DNA from: Desulfobacteraceae bacterium
Lineage (GTDB): Bacteria > Desulfobacterota > Desulfobacteria > Desulfobacterales > Desulfobacteraceae
NCBI GenBank assembly: GCA_022712835.1
Contig: JAFLJU010000696.1
Coordinates: 1 to 31,913, forward strand
Reading direction: 5' to 3'
Length of the DNA stretch: 31,913 bases
Part shown: positions 9,619-16,109 of the stretch, piece by piece
Position numbering within the stretch: position 1 is the stretch's first letter
How the letters are laid out: every line of letters begins with the position of its first letter
Position numbers and translations under genes: made by a program
The notes under the pieces: generated by a model
Seen by the model: the letters and a program-made list of their open reading frames with translations, nothing else
What the model was told of the DNA's origin: nothing
Databases searched by the model: none

Positions 9619-9852
9619 TTAGTCTTTGTCTTTCCCTGATTTACCACGTTTTCTGATCCTGAAAAAATCCCAGATACCCCAAACGATCAAAATGCCACTC
9701 AAAACCTTGTTAAACATGGCATGCTTAGCCATATCCGGATTTGTTGTCAACCATCCGTCCCAGAAACACCAGAAACCAAATCCCAGTAACATAAGGGTAA
9801 ACACATAGGGACTCATCTGTGGCGGGTTGGGCGCGCTGCGTTTTTTATCCAT
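9619..9852 (-). CDS. Small two-helix membrane protein of unknown function
   Basis: A 77-residue protein starting MDKKRSAPNPPQMS. I chose the ATG at 9852 because AAGGAG sits four bases upstream. A GTG 33 bp further upstream would add 11 residues but has no such site. Two hydrophobic stretches, about residues 15-35 and 47-65, are rich in Trp, Phe and Gly and look like a helical hairpin. The C-terminus is strongly basic (RIRKRGKSGKDKD) and would stay in the cytoplasm. I do not recognise the family. It lies alone between the region-2 operon terminator and prfC. Confidence 0.7.
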   Translation of the reverse strand: MDKKRSAPNPPQMSPYVFTLMLLGFGFWCFWDGWLTTNPDMAKHAMFNKVLSGILIVWGIWDFFRIRKRGKSGKDKD

Positions 9853-9990
9853 GGCACTCCTTGACCTACAAATCAGGTTAATCACACGGCTTCTTTCTTA
9901 GCATATTCAGTTAAATTTTAGAAGTGCTGGAAAAAGAAGGAAAAAAGCCTAAGAAAACCGATGGGGAAACAGATAGGAAAAGCCGATGGG

Positions 9991-10023
9991 AAAAACCCAA
10001 GGTTTTATCAGGAAAACCTTGGG
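9991..10023 (-). terminator. Strong intrinsic terminator of the acyloin-type operon
   Basis: On the minus strand a perfect 11-bp stem (CCCAAGGTTTT / AAAACCTTGGG) with a 6-base loop CCTGAT is followed by five T residues. It lies 27 bp past the stop of the SDR gene at 10050 and marks the 3' end of the TetR-SDR-ThDP-BASS-SDR operon. Confidence 0.85.
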
Positions 10024-10049
10024 CAATGGGAAAGGTCAGGCAATCTAAA

Positions 10050-10859
10050 TTACTCCAACTCTGCTTTGAACTGTTTTGTCATCAAGCGTTCATACAAAGA
10101 GGGAGCAAGCCTGGAAATGAGGTAACCGATTTTCCCCACCAGGGTAAAAACCAGCATGGGAGTTTGTTTTTGGGCCCCAAGATGAATTTTCCTGGCCACA
10201 AACTCAGGGGTCTGTTGTTTACCGATCGTTGTCTGTTCTCGGGTGGCAATTTCTCCGTCACAGCCAAGGGCCCTTGCCTGCAAATTGGTTTTAATAAACC
10301 CGGGGCAAACAATCATCACATGGACCCCCTTGTGTTTCATCTCGCATCTCAAGGAGGTGAACAACCCGTGGAGGGCATGTTTGCTGGCGCTATAACCGCA
10401 TCTGCCCAGTAACGGGGCCACTCCGGCAACCGACTCATTGACAATGATCATTCCTTTTTGCGCAATCAGACTGGGAAGGGCTGCCTTGGTCATATACAGG
10501 GAACCATAGAAATTAACCGCCATTACCCGCTCAATGGCCGCAATCTTAGTCCGTTCAAACAATCCCCTCTGGGTGATGCCGGCATTGTTAAACAACAGAT
10601 CAATGGCACCATACTGATCCAGAACCTTGTCAACTGCACTTTGACAGGCATCGGCATTTGTTACGTCACAAACCAGGGTCAAAATATCAAAACCGGCATC
10701 TGAAAATTTGTTTTTTTGGACTTTCAGCATCTGTTCATCCATATCCAGCATGGCAATTTTGGCACGAGATCTTGCAAACTCCTTGCAGGTGGCAAGTCCG
10801 ATTCCTGAAGCACCACCCGTCACCAAGACCACCTTGTTTGCAAAGGATCTTTTATTCAT
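10050..10859 (-). CDS. Short-chain dehydrogenase/reductase (SDR), last gene of the operon
   Basis: A classical SDR of 269 residues from the chosen start. The nucleotide-binding motif GGASGIG lies near residue 15, NNAG near 90, and the active-site YSASK motif follows a Ser-containing strand (VNESVAG). The ATG at 10859 is preceded by GAGGTGG at ideal spacing and overlaps the end of the symporter gene by 8 bp. An upstream TTG in the same frame would add 18 unlikely residues. An aspartate after the second strand (MLDMDEQ) suggests NAD preference. The substrate is unknown; the operon suggests an alcohol or ketone made or used by the ThDP enzyme. A terminator follows. Confidence 0.88.
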   Translation of the reverse strand: MNKRSFANKVVLVTGGASGIGLATCKEFARSRAKIAMLDMDEQMLKVQKNKFSDAGFDILTLVCDVTNADACQSAVDKVLDQYGAIDLLFNNAGITQRGLFERTKIAAIERVMAVNFYGSLYMTKAALPSLIAQKGMIIVNESVAGVAPLLGRCGYSASKHALHGLFTSLRCEMKHKGVHVMIVCPGFIKTNLQARALGCDGEIATREQTTIGKQQTPEFVARKIHLGAQKQTPMLVFTLVGKIGYLISRLAPSLYERLMTKQFKAELE

Positions 10860-11778
10860 GTACCACCTCATCTTCAGGCAATTTTTTCCGGGTGAAGATA
10901 AAGGCGGTGACAAGTCCTGCTATGATGTGCCAGATTCCCCACCAGGCAACCAGAATAGCCATGCCCCCAAGTCCGTCAAAAAAATTAAAGACCAGCACCA
11001 GTCCCAGGGCGGAATTCTGGATACCCACCTCGACACAGACGGCCCGACAATCCCTCTCGGGAAGCCCGACAATCCTGGCGGACCAATACCCGATATTCAA
11101 GGCAAGGGCATTGTGGATCAAAACGGCCACGACCACAAGCCCAATATAGGTGAGAAAATTTTGCCAATTGGCAGCCAGAGCACCACAGACAATAATGATG
11201 AAAAAAACCAGAGAAAATATTTTAAAGGGCTTTTTCACCTTATCGGCAAGTGCAGGATAATAATGACCTAGAGTCATTCCCAGGATGAGCGGAATCCCAA
11301 GGATCAGAAAAACCGTGACAAACACATCGGCAGGGTTAAGACTGACCTGTTTCATAAGAGCCGCGGTGGCAGGATTCATAGACCCCCAGAAAGAAATATT
11401 CAATGGGGTCATGAAGATGGCCGCAACCGTTGAAATCGCTGTCATACTGATGGAGACAGCTGTGTTTCCCTGGGATAGATAGGTGACAATATTGGATAGA
11501 TTCCCCCCGGGACAGGCGGCCACCAGCATCATACCAAGGGCGATGGAAGGATAGGGTTTAATAATAAGCACCAACAAAAAGGTAAAGGCTGGCAGCAGTA
11601 AGAATTGGGCAACAAGCCCTAGGGCAGGAGCCTTAGGGCTTGCTATTATTCGCTTAAAATCTTTTATTCTCAATTCCAGGGCAACACCCAGCATCATAAA
11701 TCCAATGGCCGCATTGATGATGGCAATCCCCGTCGGGTTGAAATTCAATCGAACCTGATCAAGCGCTACAGGATCCAT
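10852..11778 (-). CDS. Bile acid:sodium symporter (BASS) family transporter
   Basis: A 308-residue integral membrane protein with about nine hydrophobic helices. It carries the two BASS signatures: PGGNLSNIVTYLSQGN near residues 90-105, which in the family contributes to a sodium site, and EVGIQNSALG near 240-250 in the helix-crossing region. Members move organic anions such as bile acids, pantoate or 2-keto acids with sodium, so this one probably imports or exports the operon's organic-acid substrate. The name does not mean bile acids are transported. The start ATG follows a GGGGG element, and the 3' end overlaps the next SDR gene. Confidence 0.9.
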   Translation of the reverse strand: MDPVALDQVRLNFNPTGIAIINAAIGFMMLGVALELRIKDFKRIIASPKAPALGLVAQFLLLPAFTFLLVLIIKPYPSIALGMMLVAACPGGNLSNIVTYLSQGNTAVSISMTAISTVAAIFMTPLNISFWGSMNPATAALMKQVSLNPADVFVTVFLILGIPLILGMTLGHYYPALADKVKKPFKIFSLVFFIIIVCGALAANWQNFLTYIGLVVVAVLIHNALALNIGYWSARIVGLPERDCRAVCVEVGIQNSALGLVLVFNFFDGLGGMAILVAWWGIWHIIAGLVTAFIFTRKKLPEDEVVHE

Positions 11779-11816
11779 ACACGTCCCCCTTTCTTGGTAA
11801 AAGATTTTAAAAAAAA

Positions 11817-13511
11817 TTAAGCTTTGTATGCACCTACATTGGCCAATGCCATACTAGCAGGACTCACGGTGGTTGGATCCACCATTACATTGATACAACA
11901 CACTTTACCAGAAGCAAAGGCATCCTCAAGGGCCGGCCGGATATCCTTGGGATCTTCCACAAAATATCCTTTCCCGCCGATGGCTTCAACCATTTTATGA
12001 TAGTCAACCTTACCGATAAAAGTTCCATCCTCTATGGCATGACCGATTCTGATTTCCTGACTATGCCGGATCATTCCCCACCCCAGATCATTGGAGATGA
12101 CCACAACTATGGGACGATTTTTGCGGATGGCGGTTTCAAACTCCATGAAATTAAACCCCACAGACCCATCCCCGGTCATGAGAATTACCCGGCTATCCGG
12201 ATAGAGCAATTTGGCGGCATTGGTATAGGGCAACCCAACGGCCAGGGATCCAAAAATCCCATAATCCAGATAGGTTCCGGGAACTTTCAAAGTTCGTGTC
12301 ATACCAAGCCAGGTGGTGGTATCCCCGCCGTCTGCCACCACAATATCATCTTCTTTGTCCATGAATTCATTAATTTCCCTTGCAAGACGCATGGGATGGA
12401 TGGGGATATTCTCGGATGCCCAGTCATTTTGAGCAAAGGATTTACCTTGTTCGTGGGCTATATTCAATGTGTCTATCCAGGGAGAAAATTTGGCTGTCAA
12501 TGTGCTGCTGGAGTTTTCTTGTTCAATCAAGGCATTGCATTGGGTAAGCAATCCTTTTATATCACCTGCGATGGGCAGGTCGACACTCCGGTTCCTGCCG
12601 ATCTCTTCAGGATCAATGTCCACCTGGGCAATTTTCGCAGCCGGGTTAAACACATCCCCGAACATATAATAAAGAGAGATACGGGTCCCCAGAATAATAA
12701 TCAGATCGGTTTCAATATAAGCTGCAAAGCCACCGCCAGGACGGATGGCAAGAGCCCCTTCAAAACATAAGGGATGGGTATCCGATAAAATACCCCGGCC
12801 GGAAAGAGAGGTAAACAGCGGAATTCCCGTGGCCTCTATAAAAGTTTTAAGCTCAGTTTCTGCATAGGACTGCCAGGCTCCGGTTCCGGCAATTACCAGG
12901 GGTTTTTGAGCACCCTTTATCATCTCCATTAAATCTTTTGCCTTATCAGGATCCGAAGGGTGGGAAGAGACACAGGTATTTGTACGACGCACAATGGCTT
13001 TGTCCACCGGGGCATTGAGCACATCAATTGGGAATTCCAGGTAAACGGGCCCGGGTCTTCCACTTTCTGCGATTCGAAAGGCCATGTCCACATATTCTAT
13101 GACCCGTTCGGCTTTCATACAGACCAGGGCTTTTTTGACCATGGGTTTGATGACCGCTTCCTGGGGCATGTCCTGAAGGTCCAGCTTTTCTTTATTGTCC
13201 AGCCCCACACACCCTGCAATCAACACCAAAGGCGTGTTGGAAAAATGAGCGCTTGCTACACCGGTCAATGCATTGGTAAATCCTGGCCCTGCTGTTACCA
13301 TTGCAACCCCGGCCTTCCTTGTCATTTTACCCCAGGCTTCCGCCATAAAAACCGCTGACTGCTCATGGCGTGTATCGTAAATTTTCACATCAGTGCCTTC
13401 AAGGTGCTGATAAATCGGGGTAATATGTCCGCCACTCAATGAAAAAATATGTTTTATTTTTCTGTCAACCAGTGCCTGTGCTACCAGTTCTGCGCCTGTA
13501 ATTGTATCCAT
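11817..13511 (-). CDS. ThDP-dependent acyloin lyase / 2-hydroxyacyl-CoA lyase-like enzyme
   Basis: A 564-residue ThDP enzyme with the PYR, central and PP domains of the acetolactate synthase superfamily. The cofactor-activating glutamate is E50 in DTRHE. The ThDP/Mg motif starts GDGS at 447 and ends SND at 473-475. The active-site segment reads SLSGGH, placing a His at residue 29. To my memory this is the position of the catalytic His of benzaldehyde lyase, and GGH also occurs in the ILVBL/HACL2 group, whereas acetolactate synthases have GYPGG there. The C-terminal half (NDLGWGMIRHSQE, ending CCINVMVD) also resembles that group. I therefore favour C-C bond cleavage or ligation of a 2-hydroxy ketone or 2-hydroxyacyl-CoA over branched-chain amino acid synthesis. 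No small regulatory subunit gene (ilvN/ilvH) is nearby. AGGAG precedes the ATG. Simple annotation would probably call it acetolactate synthase large subunit. Confidence 0.85.
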   Translation of the reverse strand: MDTITGAELVAQALVDRKIKHIFSLSGGHITPIYQHLEGTDVKIYDTRHEQSAVFMAEAWGKMTRKAGVAMVTAGPGFTNALTGVASAHFSNTPLVLIAGCVGLDNKEKLDLQDMPQEAVIKPMVKKALVCMKAERVIEYVDMAFRIAESGRPGPVYLEFPIDVLNAPVDKAIVRRTNTCVSSHPSDPDKAKDLMEMIKGAQKPLVIAGTGAWQSYAETELKTFIEATGIPLFTSLSGRGILSDTHPLCFEGALAIRPGGGFAAYIETDLIIILGTRISLYYMFGDVFNPAAKIAQVDIDPEEIGRNRSVDLPIAGDIKGLLTQCNALIEQENSSSTLTAKFSPWIDTLNIAHEQGKSFAQNDWASENIPIHPMRLAREINEFMDKEDDIVVADGGDTTTWLGMTRTLKVPGTYLDYGIFGSLAVGLPYTNAAKLLYPDSRVILMTGDGSVGFNFMEFETAIRKNRPIVVVISNDLGWGMIRHSQEIRIGHAIEDGTFIGKVDYHKMVEAIGGKGYFVEDPKDIRPALEDAFASGKVCCINVMVDPTTVSPASMALANVGAYKA

Positions 13512-13559
13512 GTTTACTCCTTTTTTTCATTTAAGATTGCCTCGGCAATCCGGATTTTT

Positions 13560-14390
13560 TTACAATTCCATCAATTGTCCACCGCAGATATTGAGTGCTT
13601 GACCCGTTACATAGGCAGAGGCATCGGTGGCAAGGAAGGCCGCCATATCCGCAACTTCTGCCGGGGATCCGATCCTGCCTAAGGGGATGGTTTCACACAT
13701 TTTTTGTTCCTGTTCCTCGACACTGGTATTTAAAAACTGGGCCTCAAGCCCAAACCGCCATCGTTCAAGATCTGTCATGATTTGTCCCGGGCAGATGGCA
13801 TTGACCCGAATTTTGAATCCTGACAATTCCTTGGCCATGACCTTGGTCAGCATGATCACCCCGGCCTTTGAGACGGCATAGGCACCATTGAACAATGGGG
13901 GAACCTTACCGGCCCTGGATGCGGTATTAATAATACTACCCCCTTTTTGGGTCATCAAAGGAATAAGGGCCTTGGAAACCCTGAAAACCCCATGGAGATT
14001 CACATCAACCGTTTTAATCCAGGCCTCTTCATCATAAGTATTGACCCCGTTGGGAACCCCAAAGGTGGCGCCGGCATTGTTGCACAAAATATCAATGGTT
14101 CCAAATTTTGCCTGGACAATATCCTTCATGGCTTCCACCGTCTTGGTGTCAGTGACGTCCAGATTTACCGCGAGGGTTTTCACCTGAAATTCTTGGGCAA
14201 GTTCTGCTGCAATCTGGTCCATTTCCGCTGTGGATCCGGTGCCAACATCGGCATCAAACCCCATGGCATTTCCAAAATCGGCAATAACGATATTAGCGCC
14301 TAAGCTGGCAAGTTTTTTAGCAATGGCATACCCGATCCCGGATTTTTTTCCAGATCCTGTGATCAGTGCGGTTTTATCTTTTAATTCCAT
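13560..14390 (-). CDS. SDR family oxidoreductase (acetoin/diol dehydrogenase-like)
   Basis: A 276-residue classical SDR. The cofactor motif is GSGKKSGIG near residues 12-20, NNAG lies near 107-110, and the catalytic Ser and YAVSK (Tyr-x-x-x-Lys) lie near 155-175. The C-terminal GQALNICGGQLMEL is the usual SDR closing strand. An insert after the second strand (about residues 40-60, FGNAMGFDADVG) is longer than in minimal SDRs. Asp after the second strand (VIADFG) suggests NAD. It is the first enzyme gene after the TetR regulator, with GGAGA 7 bases before its ATG and 49 bp before the ThDP enzyme. Oxidation or reduction of a hydroxy-ketone would fit the context; the actual substrate cannot be read from the sequence. 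Confidence 0.88.
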   Translation of the reverse strand: MELKDKTALITGSGKKSGIGYAIAKKLASLGANIVIADFGNAMGFDADVGTGSTAEMDQIAAELAQEFQVKTLAVNLDVTDTKTVEAMKDIVQAKFGTIDILCNNAGATFGVPNGVNTYDEEAWIKTVDVNLHGVFRVSKALIPLMTQKGGSIINTASRAGKVPPLFNGAYAVSKAGVIMLTKVMAKELSGFKIRVNAICPGQIMTDLERWRFGLEAQFLNTSVEEQEQKMCETIPLGRIGSPAEVADMAAFLATDASAYVTGQALNICGGQLMEL

Positions 14391-14416
14391 GATCGTCTCC
14401 TTTGTCTGATAAGCGA

Positions 14417-15037
14417 CTAGTTTTTAATACTATTGATCAATTTTTCCACACTATATTGATAAATTTCTTGATGATTTTCTCGCTGAAGGGTTGTGTTCTC
14501 CAATTTTATAAACTGAATCAACCCGTGCAGGGTTCCCCACAACATGATGGAAAATTTTTTGGGATCGGCTTCTTCAAACAGGTTCGCTTCAATCCCCTCT
14601 TTGACGGCCTGTTCAATGATGACCAAAATTTTACTACCGGACATATCAATCTGATTTTTTTGCGCTTCCGGGAAAAACACCTTGGGAGATGACAGAAAAT
14701 AATTGATTATATGATAGTATTCTTCCTGATTATACCGAAAATCATAATAGGCCTGGGCAATTTTGCGGATCTTTTCATCCGGAGCAAGGTCTTGGTTTGA
14801 AATCTGTTCAAAGACGATGAATAAAAAGGAGAGACCCTCTTCCTGGAGGGCAATAAAGATTTCGTCTTTGTTCTTATAATAAAAATAGATGGTGCCCACA
14901 CCCAGCTGGGCCTCTTTTGATATCTTGCTGATGGAAATATTGTCGATTCCCGAAGAAAGCAGCAATTTACGCGCGGCATCAAGAATTTGATTTCGCCGTA
15001 CCTGTTTTTCCAAAGCCCTTCTTTCCTGTACACCCAT
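14417..15037 (-). CDS. TetR/AcrR family transcriptional regulator
   Basis: A 206-residue regulator from the chosen start. The N-terminal HTH includes QILDAARKLLLSSGIDNISI and GVGTIYFYYKNKDEIF, the TetR family signature. The C-terminal ligand domain (about 70-206) is divergent and unassignable. I chose the ATG at 15037 (MGVQERRALEK) because AAAGGA lies about 7 bases upstream. An ATG 48 bp further out has no ribosome site. It heads the operon on the same strand as the enzymes it probably controls, so autoregulation through the promoter just upstream is likely. The ligand would be the pathway substrate or its CoA ester. Confidence 0.9.
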   Translation of the reverse strand: MGVQERRALEKQVRRNQILDAARKLLLSSGIDNISISKISKEAQLGVGTIYFYYKNKDEIFIALQEEGLSFLFIVFEQISNQDLAPDEKIRKIAQAYYDFRYNQEEYYHIINYFLSSPKVFFPEAQKNQIDMSGSKILVIIEQAVKEGIEANLFEEADPKKFSIMLWGTLHGLIQFIKLENTTLQRENHQEIYQYSVEKLINSIKN

Positions 15038-15114
15038 ATCTTTTTCCTTTGTAATGTCTACCAACTTTTCAAGCCGTAGAGCCATATACTTTTTTCGAAT
15101 GGTGTTCTATAAAT

Positions 15115-15144
15115 GATATATATTCTGTTTGGCTATATTGTCAA
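15115..15144 (-). promoter_or_regulatory. Sigma70-like promoter of the TetR-led operon
   Basis: On the minus strand a perfect TTGACA (15139-15144) is followed 16-18 bases later by an AT-rich TATATA/TATATC element. It lies about 80-110 bp before the favoured TetR start and is the only convincing promoter near the 5' end of the operon. An operator probably overlaps it, but I could not define a clean palindrome. Confidence 0.6.
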
Positions 15145-15199
15145 CACATTTTAACAGGCTCAACGGTAACATCTCAAAAAATGAGTGGTCTTACAAAAT

Positions 15200-15229
15200 A
15201 GTAAACCAATCGATTCATAAAGGTTTACT
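15200..15229. repeat. 8-bp inverted repeat in the TetR upstream region
   Basis: Perfect arms AGTAAACC and GGTTTACT separated by 14 bases. It sits about 55 bp upstream of the promoter -35 box, between it and the intron remnant. It could be an operator-like site or a weak hairpin; no T-run follows on either strand. Confidence 0.4.
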
Positions 15230-15356
15230 GGCTGATGAAAGCTGCAACTTTCCCCGCCTTTTCATTGCAAATCGAACAGAGTGAGGCCGGGCAATTAATC
15301 CGACCTTATCTCTCTCAGGTGAGTAACACAAAAGAACCTCCCCTTCAGGCTCTCTC

Positions 15357-15391
15357 AGAACCGTATGTGAATCTCTCAATTCATACGCCTC
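15357..15391 (-). ncRNA. Group II intron domain V hairpin (altered triad)
   Basis: Read on the minus strand, a 34-35 base hairpin opens GAGGCGTATG, has a GAGA tetraloop region and closes CATACGGTTCT. Length, GNRA-like loop and closing half match intron domain V, which normally opens GAGCCG. The fourth base is G instead of C, giving AGG in place of the usual AGC catalytic triad and unpairing it from the GTT side. This fits an inactive relic. Confidence 0.7.
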
Positions 15392-15398
15392 CTATCGT

Positions 15399-15671
15399 TC
15401 ATCCTTTTTTTTTATACAAAACACCCCAATGAACAAACATATTTGGCTGCCGTTCCACTATTTGCCTTACCCATCTGGTTGCTTTTCGCTGACGAGTTCT
15501 TGTTAATCTGGGTCGAAATGTATACCCCAGAAAATTAAATTTCATAACATGATACTCTCTTTTGCGACCTTCTTCTTTGAAATAAACTATTTTTGTTTTC
15601 TCAGAATGTAATTCCAATCCACATTCACCAAACCTTAATTCCAAATCTGTTTTAACTTCGTAGCTATGGAT
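15399..15671 (-). pseudogene. Group II intron reverse transcriptase/maturase fragment
   Basis: The frame reads ...LELRFGECGLELHSEKTK, KFNFLGYTFRPRL and then ERQPNMFVHWGVLYKKKG before TGA. The first two pieces match the end of the RT palm/thumb of group II intron RTs (FLGYTFRPR is diagnostic). The last matches the extreme C-terminus (FVHW). About 100 residues that normally lie between them, including maturase domain X, are missing, so the gene has lost its N-terminus and has an internal deletion. Only about 90 residues of roughly 400-450 remain. Confidence 0.75.
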
Positions 15672-15772
15672 TCAGTTTGGCAATGGCATGGTTTTGGGAA
15701 TATAATAACGAACGGCCCAATATGGGAATTGGTGGAATTGCCCCGAAGCAAAAAATGAATATGGCCGCATAG
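15656..15772 (+). pseudogene. IS3-type transposase OrfB C-terminal remnant
   Basis: The plus-strand frame ends FWEYNNERPNMGIGGIAPKQ followed by KMNMAA and a stop. This is the conserved C-terminal tail of IS3-family DDE transposases (YNxERPNMxxGGxTPKQ). Only about 38 residues are open and no DDE residues remain. The sequence just after the stop (ACTTTTGAGATCCACTGG) resembles the short tail between such transposases and their right end. It abuts the intron remnant, so one element's debris interrupted the other or both were joined by deletion. Confidence 0.7.
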
Positions 15773-15914
15773 GCTTTACTTTTGAGATCCACTGGAAATG
15801 GGATGATTCCATATCAAATTTTGCCGTTTTATTCTATATTTCCAGATCGATAACTATTGTTTTTTGTTTAAAATCCAAATTTTGTGTTTTTTCGAAGTGT
15901 GGCTTGAGGGCTGT

Positions 15915-15927
15915 ACAAAGCTCTCGA
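15915..15927 (+). repeat. 13-bp direct repeat, left copy (ACAAAGCTCTCGA)
   Basis: Identical to positions 20115-20127, exactly 4,200 bp away, in the same orientation. The two copies bracket the plus-strand three-gene module, one in each debris-filled intergenic zone. Beyond the 13 bases similarity is slight (an ATT and AAG shortly downstream in both). Confidence 0.5.
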
Positions 15928-16032
15928 CTCATTAAGCTCAACGGGGTATTTTATTTTTTTGATGGCGATTGAGAACAGGCTTGAATGTGGTATTTCCCAT
16001 TCTTTTCCTATTTTGCCATTTAACCATTTCAA

Positions 16033-16082
16033 AAATTAGCTAATTTCTGTATCCTTTCTAAATTCTGAAAGGTCAGATCTGA
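16033..16082. promoter_or_regulatory. Cluster of three palindromes in the leader of the polysaccharide module
   Basis: Within 50 bp: a perfect 14-bp palindrome AAATTAGCTAATTT (16033-16046), an inverted repeat CCTTTC/GAAAGG with an 8-base loop (16053-16072), and a perfect 10-bp palindrome TCAGATCTGA (16073-16082). They lie 28-77 bp upstream of the first gene. They could be operator sites or leader RNA structure; short palindromes are common in AT-rich DNA. Confidence 0.35.
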
Positions 16083-16109
16083 TTTTCAGCCTAAGGATTC
16101 GAGGATGGG

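Larger units (their letters stand above)
15319..15671 (-). mobile_element. Degenerate group II intron remnant (3' portion)
   Basis: The minus strand holds the 3' part of a bacterial group II intron: a broken reverse-transcriptase/maturase frame, then a domain V hairpin, a domain VI-like weak stem and a probable 3' end at GTTACTCAC near 15319. The 5' RNA domains I-III and the N-terminal RT are absent, because the frame runs directly into an IS3-type transposase tail at about 15,660. It cannot self-splice or move by itself. Confidence 0.7.
15773..16109. other. AT-rich non-coding stretch before the plus-strand polysaccharide genes
   Basis: About 340 bp without a convincing gene. The left end is probably IS right-end sequence. 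A minus-strand open frame of 54 codons (15868-16032, TTG start, no ribosome site) looks protein-like but unrecognised. The right end carries three close palindromes and the leader of the gene at 16110. I see no certain promoter; TTGCCA near 16,011 is a weak -35 candidate. Confidence 0.5.

Noticed and set aside
10852..11778. True bile acid import
   Set aside because: The BASS family is broad and the name is historical; nothing nearby points to steroid metabolism specifically.
11817..13511. Acetolactate synthase (ilvB) for branched-chain amino acid synthesis
   Set aside because: No ilvN/ilvH small subunit or ilvC nearby, the GGH active-site segment differs from the acetolactate synthase pattern, and the neighbours are TetR, SDR and a transporter.
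13525..13545. Inverted repeat GATTGCC/GGCAATC between the SDR and ThDP genes
   Set aside because: The T-run lies on the plus-strand side only, where no gene ends. On the coding (minus) strand no T-run follows, so it is not a terminator for this operon.
15235..15432. Plus-strand 65-codon frame reading opposite the intron 3' end
   Set aside because: It is the reverse complement of group II intron domain V/VI, a frequent source of spurious short proteins, and has no ribosome site.
16000..16109. JUMPstart/ops (RfaH) element before the polysaccharide genes
   Set aside because: No GGCGGTAG core is present; GATGGCGATTGAG is only superficially similar.
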